DNA of 10,106 nt from Actinomycetes bacterium (GTDB taxonomy: Bacteria > Actinomycetota > Actinomycetes > Actinomycetales > Microbacteriaceae). The notes under the pieces are model-generated. The model saw only the letters and a program-made list of their open reading frames with translations, made no database searches and was not told the DNA's origin. Positions 1 through 5,963 of this stretch are shown piece after piece. Position 1 is the stretch's first letter. Each line of letters begins with the position of its first letter. A program made the translations under genes and the position numbers. Location: the NCBI GenBank assembly GCA_023457615.1, contig JAEWKY010000237.1, positions 1 to 10,106 of the forward strand. Direction: 5' to 3'.

Positions 1-546
1 GTCTACGTCTGCGTCGGGCACTCGATCGGCTCGGGCATCGTGCTCGACGGCGTGCCGTTCCGCGGTCCGCGCGGCCGCGCGGGCCAGATCGGCCACGTGA
101 CCCTCGACGAGAACGGCGCGATCTGCCGTTGCGGCAACCGCGGCTGCCTCGAGACCGTCGCCGGGGGCCGCGCGCTTCTCGATCTCTTCTCGGGCATCCC
201 GGGCATCACGCGCCTGAGCGACCTCATCGCCGAAGCCGAGGCGGGCGGCGCGGGGGCGCGCCGGGCGATCGCGGATGCCGGCAAGCACATCGGCGTCGCC
301 GTGGGCAGCGTCGCGAACCTGCTCGACCCCGACGTCGTCGTCATCGGCGGGGAGCTCGCCCGCACCGGCGAGACCCTGCTGGCGTCGGTGCGGCACGCCG
401 TCGAGCGGGCCGCCCTCGACGGCGCCCGCGAGCTGCAGATCGTCGCGTCGGGACTCGACGGGAGGTCCGAGCTCACGGGCGCGCTGCTCGCGTCGCTGCA
501 GGCCTCCGACGGATCGGCTGCCGGACGCGTCCTGAGCGCGGGGTGA
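1..546 (+). CDS. ROK-family protein (sugar-responsive regulator or sugar kinase), C-terminal part
   Basis: The 5' end is cut by the window edge; 181 residues are visible, in frame from base 1. The ROK glycine-rich segment GHSIGSG lies at visible residues 6-12. It is followed by GQIGH (28-32) and the ROK zinc motif CRCGNRGCLE (42-51), giving the family pattern of one His plus three Cys. The C-terminal half carries the usual VANLLDPDVVVIGGEL segment. ROK proteins are either cytoplasmic sugar kinases or, with an N-terminal helix-turn-helix, sugar-responsive repressors of the NagC/XylR type. The N-terminus is missing, so the two cannot be told apart. Its TGA overlaps the ATG of the downstream sugar-binding lipoprotein by 1 nt (TGATG, 544-548), so it is co-transcribed with the ABC importer. 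By inference it is either that operon's regulator or a kinase for the imported sugar. Confidence 0.93.
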   Translation, partial: VYVCVGHSIGSGIVLDGVPFRGPRGRAGQIGHVTLDENGAICRCGNRGCLETVAGGRALLDLFSGIPGITRLSDLIAEAEAGGAGARRAIADAGKHIGVAVGSVANLLDPDVVVIGGELARTGETLLASVRHAVERAALDGARELQIVASGLDGRSELTGALLASLQASDGSAAGRVLSAG

Positions 547-1634
547 TGCGCGACCGCCCCCGCCGGTCGGGCCCGGCCCTCGCGCTCGCGCTCGTCGCGC
601 TGCTCCTCGCGGTCACCGGATGCGTCCAGCCCCCGACGCCCGACGCCGTCATCGCCCTGCTCCTCCCGGAGAGCGCGACCGCCCGCTACGAGCGGCTCGA
701 TCGTCCGCTCTTCGAGCAGCGCCTCGCCGTCAACGGCGACTACCGCGTCATCTACGCCAACGCCGGCGGCAGCGCGACCCGGCAGCTCGAGCAGGCGGAG
801 TCCGCGCTCGCCGCCGGCGCCTCGGTGCTCGTCGTGAACCCCGTCGACCAGGTCGCGGCCCGCACGATCGTCGACACCGCGGCGGCGCTCGACGTGCCGG
901 TCGTGAGCTACGACCGGCTCATCGACGGCGGGGGCGCGGCCTTCTACGTCTCGTTCGACAACGAGCAGGTCGGCACCCTGCAGGCCGAGGCGCTCGTCGA
1001 CGGCATGGCCGAGCGCGGCACGCCCGCCGGCGGCGTGCTCGTGCTCGCGGGGGACCCCAACGACGCGAACACCACGCAGCTCGCGGCGGGCTTCGAGGGC
1101 GTGCTCGACGCCGCCGGCGTCGACGTGCTCGCGCGCTACGACGTGCCGGGGTGGAGCGCCGCGCGCGCCCAGGAGTGGATGGCGACGCAGGTCTCGCAGT
1201 TCGGGGAGCGCATCGACGCGGTGTACGCCGGCAACGACGGACTCGCCGGGGCCGCGATCGCGGCGCTGCGCTCGGCGGGCATCGAGACGACGCCCGTCGT
1301 GACGGGGCAGGACGCCGACCTCTCGGCGATCCGGAGGATCGTCGCCGGCACCCAGTACGCGACGGTGTTCAAGAACATCGCCATGCAGGCCCGCATCGCC
1401 GCGGACGCCGCCAAGGCGCTCGCCGCGGGGCTCGAGCCCTCGGCGTGGGCCGAGGTCGACGGCGTGCCGTCGGTCGTGCTCGACCCCGTGCTCGTGACGG
1501 CCGACGACATCGATCGCGTCATCGTGACGACCGGGCTGTACACGATCGAGGACATCTGCGCCCCCGACCTCGTCGACGCCTGCCTCGCCGTCGGTGTCCC
1601 GGCCGACCGCCTTTCTTCTAGGTTGGGGGGATGA
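546..1634 (+). CDS. XylF-like sugar ABC transporter substrate-binding lipoprotein
   Basis: The protein has 362 aa. The ATG at 546 overlaps the preceding stop and gives a complete lipoprotein signal: basic residues 2-7, a hydrophobic core 10-22, and lipobox VTGC with lipidated Cys26. The rest is a periplasmic-binding-protein type I fold of the Peripl_BP_4 class. Segments resembling D-xylose-binding XylF are SYDRLI (121-126), YVSFDNEQVG (134-143), the GND motif (229-231), TGQDA (253-257) and AGTQYATVFK (267-276). It would be anchored to the outer face of the membrane and deliver a monosaccharide to the permease encoded two genes downstream. Xylose or a similar pentose is the best guess from the XylF-like motifs, but substrate specificity cannot be read from motifs alone. 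Its stop overlaps the ATPase start as ATGA (1631-1634). In-frame sequence upstream of 546 is a shadow of the ROK gene. Confidence 0.92.
   Translation: MRDRPRRSGPALALALVALLLAVTGCVQPPTPDAVIALLLPESATARYERLDRPLFEQRLAVNGDYRVIYANAGGSATRQLEQAESALAAGASVLVVNPVDQVAARTIVDTAAALDVPVVSYDRLIDGGGAAFYVSFDNEQVGTLQAEALVDGMAERGTPAGGVLVLAGDPNDANTTQLAAGFEGVLDAAGVDVLARYDVPGWSAARAQEWMATQVSQFGERIDAVYAGNDGLAGAAIAALRSAGIETTPVVTGQDADLSAIRRIVAGTQYATVFKNIAMQARIAADAAKALAAGLEPSAWAEVDGVPSVVLDPVLVTADDIDRVIVTTGLYTIEDICAPDLVDACLAVGVPADRLSSRLGG
1619..1624 (+). promoter_or_regulatory. Candidate -10 element TAGGTT for a leaderless ATPase transcript
   Basis: TAGGTT matches the actinobacterial -10 consensus TANNNT. It sits exactly 6 nt before the ATG at 1631, so transcription would begin at or next to the start codon. 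It lies inside the 3' end of the binding-protein gene. No convincing -35 hexamer is visible 16-19 bp upstream, where the sequence is GC-rich. The run of G between hexamer and ATG could instead serve as a weak ribosome-binding site. Confidence 0.4.
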
Positions 1635-2449
1635 CGTCGTCGACGGAGCGGCAGGTGCCCGCTCCCGTGCTCGAGCTGCGCGGCATCTCGCGGCGCTTCG
1701 GCGCCGTCCGCGCCCTCACCGACGTCGACCTGCAGGTGCACGCGGGCGAGATCGTCGCCCTCGTCGGCGACAACGGCGCGGGCAAGTCGACCCTCGTCGG
1801 CGTGCTGTCCGGCCTCCTCGCGGCCGACGGCGGGGAGATCCGCATCGACGGCAACCCGGTCACGGTCGGGACGCCCCGGCGCGCCCGCAGCCTCGGCATC
1901 GCCGCCGTGCATCAGGACCTCGCGCTGTGCGACCCGATGGATCTCATCGACAACCTCTGGCTCGGGCAGGAGCCCACCCGCGGCGGCTTCGTCGACGAGA
2001 TCGAGATGGAGCGTCGCACCGGTGAGCTGCTGCGCGGGCTCGGGGTGCGCATCCCGCCGACCCGCACGACCGTCGCCGAGCTCTCGGGCGGCCAGCGTCA
2101 GGTCGTCGCGATCGCCCGGTCGCTCGTCTCGGAGCCGCGCGTGCTCGTGCTCGACGAGCCGACCGCGGCGCTCAGCGTGACCCAGGGCGTCGAGGTGCTC
2201 AACCTCGTCGAGCGCGTGCGCGAGCGCGGCGTGGCCGTCGTGCTCGTCAGCCACCACATCGCGGACGTGCTCTCGGTCGCCGATCGCGTCGTCGTGCTGC
2301 GGCTCGGGCGCAACGCGGGGGAGTTCCGCGCGGCCGAGACGACGAGCGAGGCCGTCATCGCCGCGATCATGGGCGGTGGTGGCGGTGCTGCGGAGGCTCC
2401 CGCGCCGCGACCCCCCGCGCCGCTGCGCCGGGTCGAGGGCTCCCGATGA
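1631..2449 (+). CDS. Sugar ABC transporter ATP-binding protein, single nucleotide-binding domain
   Basis: The protein has 272 aa and all the ATPase motifs: Walker A GDNGAGKST (46-54), Q-loop Gln95 in VHQD, signature LSGGQ (151-155), Walker B VLVLDEPT with catalytic Glu176, and the switch histidine in SHH (207-209). It energises import by the neighbouring permease from the cytoplasmic face. RbsA, XylG and AraG of this transporter class usually carry two fused ATPase domains in about 500 aa. This gene has one, as in FrcA-type systems, so the transporter would need a homodimer. The C-terminal 25 residues are a Gly/Ala/Pro-rich low-complexity tail. The ATG overlaps the binding-protein stop by 4 nt and the stop overlaps the permease start by 4 nt, implying translational coupling. 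A TANNNT hexamer 6 nt upstream may add an internal leaderless promoter. Confidence 0.95.
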   Translation: MTSSTERQVPAPVLELRGISRRFGAVRALTDVDLQVHAGEIVALVGDNGAGKSTLVGVLSGLLAADGGEIRIDGNPVTVGTPRRARSLGIAAVHQDLALCDPMDLIDNLWLGQEPTRGGFVDEIEMERRTGELLRGLGVRIPPTRTTVAELSGGQRQVVAIARSLVSEPRVLVLDEPTAALSVTQGVEVLNLVERVRERGVAVVLVSHHIADVLSVADRVVVLRLGRNAGEFRAAETTSEAVIAAIMGGGGGAAEAPAPRPPAPLRRVEGSR

Positions 2450-3642
2450 CGCGCGAGCCGGCGGGGTCCGCTCCGCCCGCCTCGCTCGCCGCGCGCCTGA
2501 GCGCCGCGCGACTCGGCGCCAACGGCTGGAGCGCCATCCCGCCGCTCGCCGTGCTCGCCGTCGTCTGGATCGTCTTCCAGATCGCGAACCCCAGCTTCCT
2601 CTCGAGCGCCAACCTCGTGAACCTCGCGATGCAGTCGGCCGCGACGGGGCTCATCGCGCTCGGCGTCGTCTTCGTGCTCATCGTCGGGCAGATCGACCTC
2701 TCGGTCGGGGCGGTGGCGTCGCTCGCGGGGGCGATCGTCGGCATCCTCTTCGTCGGCTCCGGCTGGGACGCGATCCCCGCCATCCTCGTCGCCCTGGCGG
2801 TCGCCGCGGGCATCGGCGCGCTCTACGGCCTCATCGTCATCCGCTTCCGGGCACCCGGCTTCGTGGTCACCCTCGCCGGGCTCCTCGCCGTGCTCGGGGC
2901 GCAGGCCTGGGTGCTGCGCGGCAGCGGATCGATCGGGCTGCCGGTCGACTCCTGGCTCGTGACCTTCGCCCAGCAGGCCTACCTGCCCGACGGCGTGGCG
3001 TTCGCGCTCGCCGCGCTCGGCGGGCTCGGCTGGATGGCGGCGCGCATCGTCGCCCGCGCCCGCCGCCGCCGCGCGGGGCTGCCGTACGGACGGCTGTGGA
3101 CGATCCTGCTCGGGGGCGGGGTGCTGCTGGCCGGTCTCCTGGGCGGGGTCTGGTACCTCGGACTCGGGCGGGGCGTCGGCGCCGTCTTCGTGGTCTTCCT
3201 CGGCGGCGTCGTGATCGCCGACGTCGTGCTGCGCCGCACGCGCTGGGGCCGGTCGCTGCGCGCGGTCGGCGGCGGCGAGGAGGCCGCGCGCCGGGTCGGC
3301 ATCCGCACGGGCGGAGTCATGATCTCGGCGTTCATCGTCTGCTCGGTGCTCGCGGCCGTCGGCGGGCTGCTCGCCTCGGCGCGGCTCGCGGCGGCGGTGC
3401 AGGGCGGCGCGACCGACGACGTCTACCTGACGGCGATCGCGGCGGCCGTCATCGGTGGCACGAGCCTCTTCGGCGGGCGCGGCTCGGCCTGGTCGGCGCT
3501 CCTCGGGATCGTCATCATCCAGTCGCTCGGCTCGGGCTTCACCCTCCTCGCGCTCGACTCGTCGTCGCGACTGCTCATCACGGGGGCCGTGCTGCTCGCC
3601 GCCGTCATCGTCGACTCGATCGCGCGCGCCCGCCGCCGGTAG
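2446..3642 (+). CDS. XylH-like sugar ABC transporter permease
   Basis: The protein has 398 aa, close to the XylH size, with many hydrophobic helices (for example about 31-46, 66-104, 110-132, 138-154, 217-236, 244-261, 292-310, 326-340 and 349-369). It belongs to the BPD_transp_2 class of RbsC/XylH permeases. The motifs VLIVGQIDLSVGAV (77-90), AVGGGEEAARRVGIR (273-287, the cytoplasmic loop that contacts the ATPase) and GGTSLFGGRGS (337-347) are characteristic of the class. A basic cluster at 203-209 marks another cytoplasmic loop. It forms the membrane channel of the sugar importer with the two preceding gene products. The start is fixed by the ATGA overlap at 2446-2449 and by a GAGGG sequence at 2435-2439 with 6-nt spacing. 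It is the last gene of the operon; a small inverted repeat follows the stop. Confidence 0.94.
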   Translation: MTREPAGSAPPASLAARLSAARLGANGWSAIPPLAVLAVVWIVFQIANPSFLSSANLVNLAMQSAATGLIALGVVFVLIVGQIDLSVGAVASLAGAIVGILFVGSGWDAIPAILVALAVAAGIGALYGLIVIRFRAPGFVVTLAGLLAVLGAQAWVLRGSGSIGLPVDSWLVTFAQQAYLPDGVAFALAALGGLGWMAARIVARARRRRAGLPYGRLWTILLGGGVLLAGLLGGVWYLGLGRGVGAVFVVFLGGVVIADVVLRRTRWGRSLRAVGGGEEAARRVGIRTGGVMISAFIVCSVLAAVGGLLASARLAAAVQGGATDDVYLTAIAAAVIGGTSLFGGRGSAWSALLGIVIIQSLGSGFTLLALDSSSRLLITGAVLLAAVIVDSIARARRR

Positions 3643-3651
3643 CGCATCCGC

Positions 3652-3674
3652 CCATCGCCGGCGCGCGACGATGG
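3652..3674 (+). terminator. Possible hairpin terminator after the sugar ABC operon
   Basis: CCATCG (3652-3657) and CGATGG (3669-3674) form a perfect 6-bp inverted repeat with an 11-nt GC-rich loop, starting 10 nt after the permease stop. There is no T-run downstream, so it is not a classical intrinsic terminator; actinobacterial terminators often lack one. The stem is short and chance formation is possible at this GC content. Confidence 0.25.
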
Positions 3675-3709
3675 CCGAAACACGCGGGACGGTGTCGGTG
3701 CCGGGCCGC

Positions 3710-3715
3710 CAGACT
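3710..3715 (+). promoter_or_regulatory. Candidate -10 element CAGACT for a leaderless APC transporter transcript
   Basis: CAGACT differs from the TANNNT consensus only at the first base. It lies exactly 6 nt before the GTG at 3722, the same spacing as at the TANNNT hexamers before 1631, 7293 and 7967. GGGACG (3686-3691), 18 bp upstream, matches TTGACA at three positions and is a weak -35 candidate. The placement supports GTG 3722 rather than ATG 3671 as the start. Confidence 0.35.
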
Positions 3716-3721
3716 GGGGCG

Positions 3722-4978
3722 GTGCACAGCGAGGGTCGGATCGGGCTGCCGTCGGCGTCGGCCCTCTACGTCGCCGCCGTGCTCGGCACCGGCATCCTCG
3801 CGCTCCCGGGTCTCGCCGCCGACGCCGCCGGTCCCGCGTCGATCCTCGCCGTCGGCATCGTGTCGCTGCTCTCGATCCCGCTCGCGGGCACCTTCGCCGC
3901 CCTCGCGGCGCGGCATCCCGACGGCGGCGGCGTCGCGACCTTCGTGCGGCTCGCGCTCGGGGCCACGGCGGCCCGGGCGGCGGCCTACCTGTTCCTCTTC
4001 GGCGCCGGCATCGGCGCACCCGTCGTCGCCGTCCTCGGCGCCGAGTACCTCGCGGCGTTCACGGGCTTCCCGCGCGCGTGGGTCGCCGTCGTCGGGATGG
4101 GGTTCTTCGTCGTCGCGCTCGGCCTCGCCTGGATCGGGCTGCGCGTCAGCAGCGGCGTGCAGCTCGGCCTCACCGCGCTGCTCGTGGCGATCGTCGTGCT
4201 CGTCGTCGCGAGCGGCGCGACGGCCGCCGAGCCGGCGAACCTCGAGCCCTTCCTGCCGCACGGCTGGGCCGGGGTCGGCATCGCGGTGAGCCTGTTCATC
4301 TGGGCCTTCTCCGGCTGGGAGGCGATCACCCACTGGGCGGGGGAGTTCCGGAACCCGCGCCGCACGATCCCGCTCGCGACCGCGATCGCGGTGGTCGTCG
4401 TCGGGGCCGCCTATCTCGCGCTCCAGGTCGTCACCGTGCTCGTCGGGGCGGGCGGCGAGGGCGTCGTGCCGCTCTACGACCTCGTCGCCCGCACGATCCC
4501 GGGCGTCGGACCCGCGATCGTGACGGCGGTCGCGATGATCGTCGTGCTCGGCGTGCTCAACGTCTACGTGCCGGCGTTCGCCAACCTCATCGCCGCCCTC
4601 GGTCGCGACGGCGACCTGCCGCGCTGGTTCGCCCGCGGGGCGGCGCCCGGAGCGACACCGCGCCGCGGACTCGTGCTCGTCGCGGCGCAGTGCTTCGTCT
4701 ACCTCGCCGTCTACCTCGTGCTCGGCGCCGACCTCGAGTCGTTCGTGCTGATCCAGACCGCGTCGATGGCCTCCGTGTACCTGCTGGGCGTCGTCGCGGC
4801 GGTGCGGCTGCTCGAGCGCTTCACCGTCGGCTGGTGGATGGCCGTCGTCTCCGTCGTGCTCGTCGCGGGGCTCGTCGTGCTCTCCGGGCCGCAGCTGCTC
4901 GTGCCGCTCGTGCTCGTCGCCGTCGCGCTCGCCGTCACCGCCGTCCAGCGGCTCCGAGGAAGGAAGCAGGATGCCTGA
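3722..4978 (+). CDS. APC-superfamily amino-acid transporter, YjeH-like
   Basis: From GTG 3722 the protein has 418 aa. It is a polytopic membrane protein with about 11-12 hydrophobic segments. LGTGILALPG (21-30) is the unwound first-helix motif typical of APC transporters. FSGWEAITHWAGEFRNPRR (196-214) matches the conserved loop of the YjeH-like branch, and the length equals that of E. coli YjeH, a methionine and branched-chain amino-acid exporter. The substrate here is unknown. An in-frame ATG at 3671 would give 435 aa, but the extra residues are not membrane-like and GTG 3722 has a -10-like hexamer at the recurrent 6-nt spacing. Codons upstream of 3643 in this frame are a shadow of the permease. 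The stop lies inside the next gene (ATGCCTGA, 4971-4978), giving an 8-nt overlap. The transporter may therefore move the substrate or product of the cyclase-family enzyme; that is inference. Confidence 0.88.
   Translation: MHSEGRIGLPSASALYVAAVLGTGILALPGLAADAAGPASILAVGIVSLLSIPLAGTFAALAARHPDGGGVATFVRLALGATAARAAAYLFLFGAGIGAPVVAVLGAEYLAAFTGFPRAWVAVVGMGFFVVALGLAWIGLRVSSGVQLGLTALLVAIVVLVVASGATAAEPANLEPFLPHGWAGVGIAVSLFIWAFSGWEAITHWAGEFRNPRRTIPLATAIAVVVVGAAYLALQVVTVLVGAGGEGVVPLYDLVARTIPGVGPAIVTAVAMIVVLGVLNVYVPAFANLIAALGRDGDLPRWFARGAAPGATPRRGLVLVAAQCFVYLAVYLVLGADLESFVLIQTASMASVYLLGVVAAVRLLERFTVGWWMAVVSVVLVAGLVVLSGPQLLVPLVLVAVALAVTAVQRLRGRKQDA
4956..4966 (+). promoter_or_regulatory. Strong ribosome-binding site for the cyclase-family gene
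   Basis: GAGGAAGGAAG lies 4 nt before the ATG at 4971 and contains good anti-Shine-Dalgarno complementarity, the clearest in the window. It lies within the last codons of the transporter gene, so the hydrolase can be translated by coupled or fresh initiation on the same mRNA. Confidence 0.7.
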
Positions 4979-5894
4979 CCACCGCGCCGTCTTCGACGCC
5001 CGCATCTCGTTCGCGAACGGCGGGTCGCTCACCGCCGAGGGGTTCCGTCTCGACCTCCCGACGGGGAGCGAGAGCGAGGCGCGGATCGCCGAGCTCCTGG
5101 TCGCCCACCTCGGGCTCGCGATGGTAGCCGGCGTCGAGCTCGCGCGCCTCGAGATCGTCCAGGAGACGCACAAGGGCTCCCGGGGGATCGAGGCCCGGCC
5201 CGCCGCGGCCGCGCGGCGGATCGTCGACCTCAGCCACGCCATCCACGAGGGTCTCGTGACCTACCCCGGCCTCCCCGCCCCGACCATCACGCCGCACCTC
5301 ACCCGCGAGGCGTCGCGCGGCAGGTACGCGGAGGGCACGACCTTCGCGATGGACGTCATCACGATGATCGGCAACACGGGCACCTACCTCGACTCGCCGT
5401 TCCACCGCTACGCCGAGGGGAGCGACCTCGCGGGCCTCGACCTCGCGACCCTCGTCGACCTCCCCGCGGTCGTGCTGCACCTGGACGACCTGACGACGCG
5501 GGGCATCCCGGCCGGCGTGCTGCTCGACCGCGACGTGCGCGGCGCCGCGGTGCTGCTGCACACCGGATGGGATCGCCGCTTCGGCACGCCCGAGTACGCC
5601 ACGGGCTCGCCCTACCTCGAGGCGGAGGCCGTCGACCTGCTCGTCGAACGCGGCGCGGCGCTCGTCGGCATCGACGCCCTCAACATCGACGACACCGAGT
5701 CCGGCGGCGAGCGCCCCGCGCATTCCGGCCTGCTCGGCGCGGGCATCCACGTCGTCGAGCACCTCACGCGGCTCGGCGAGCTGCCGTCGTCGGGCGCGCG
5801 GTTCTCGGCCGCCCCGCCCGCCGTGCGGGGGTTCGGGACGTTCCCGGTGCGCGCGTTCGCGATCGTGCCGGACATCGGATCGCCGGACCGATAG
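4971..5894 (+). CDS. Cyclase-family (kynurenine formamidase-like) hydrolase with N-terminal extension and variant metal motif
   Basis: The protein has 307 aa. From about residue 84 (IVDLSHAIHEGLVTYPG) it matches the cyclase/KynB family (PF04199), metal-dependent hydrolases acting on amide or lactam bonds such as N-formylkynurenine or isatin. The family signature HxGTHxDxPxH reads NTGTYLDSPFH at 135-145. Asp141 and His145 remain, but two usual metal-ligand histidines are Asn135 and Tyr139. The second active-site region is kept, with His251 in AHSGLLGAG and Glu263 in VVEHL. The first 80 residues (for example GGSLTAEGFRLDLP and LEIVQETHKGSRG) lie outside the usual cyclase domain and I do not recognise them. 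There is no signal peptide, so it is probably cytoplasmic. The start is supported by a strong ribosome-binding site and the 8-nt overlap with the transporter gene. The substrate is unknown; the changed ligands may mean a different metal, different chemistry or a non-enzymatic role. Confidence 0.85.
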   Translation: MPDHRAVFDARISFANGGSLTAEGFRLDLPTGSESEARIAELLVAHLGLAMVAGVELARLEIVQETHKGSRGIEARPAAAARRIVDLSHAIHEGLVTYPGLPAPTITPHLTREASRGRYAEGTTFAMDVITMIGNTGTYLDSPFHRYAEGSDLAGLDLATLVDLPAVVLHLDDLTTRGIPAGVLLDRDVRGAAVLLHTGWDRRFGTPEYATGSPYLEAEAVDLLVERGAALVGIDALNIDDTESGGERPAHSGLLGAGIHVVEHLTRLGELPSSGARFSAAPPAVRGFGTFPVRAFAIVPDIGSPDR

Positions 5895-5897
5895 TCT
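5869..5897 (+). promoter_or_regulatory. Candidate sigma-70-type promoter for the MFS exporter gene
   Basis: CGGACA (5869-5874) matches TTGACA at four of six positions and is separated by 17 bp from TAGTCT (5892-5897), a perfect TANNNT -10. The -10 overlaps the cyclase stop codon TAG. Transcription would start near 5904, leaving a leader of about 60 nt before GTG 5964. This is the only candidate in the window with both boxes at standard spacing. Confidence 0.45.
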
Positions 5898-5963
5898 GCC
5901 GAAGGGACCCGCCACCGACGACGCCGGCGCCCCTCCTGCCGCCCCGCTCCGAGAAACGCCGCC

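Noticed and set aside
129..545. N-terminal extension of the sugar-binding protein
   Set aside because: The in-frame sequence upstream of 546 is Arg-rich translation of the ROK gene in another frame. The lipoprotein signal begins precisely at ATG 546.
3671..3721. ATG 3671 as the start of the APC transporter
   Set aside because: The added 17 residues show no membrane or family character, and the ATG falls within a possible hairpin arm. GTG 3722 gives a standard length and has a -10-like hexamer at the recurrent spacing.
2376..4289. Plus-strand open frame of 637 codons spanning the permease and transporter
   Set aside because: It is Arg/Pro/Ser-rich out-of-frame translation of two real genes.
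4303..4311. CTTCTCCGG resembling the repeat core inside the transporter gene
   Set aside because: It encodes the conserved Phe-Ser-Gly of the transporter motif and does not extend beyond the core, so it is a coding coincidence.
3605..5242. Minus-strand open frame of 545 codons opposite the APC transporter
   Set aside because: The composition is highly charged and repetitive, typical of an antisense shadow, and it is opposite a gene with clear membrane segments and APC motifs.
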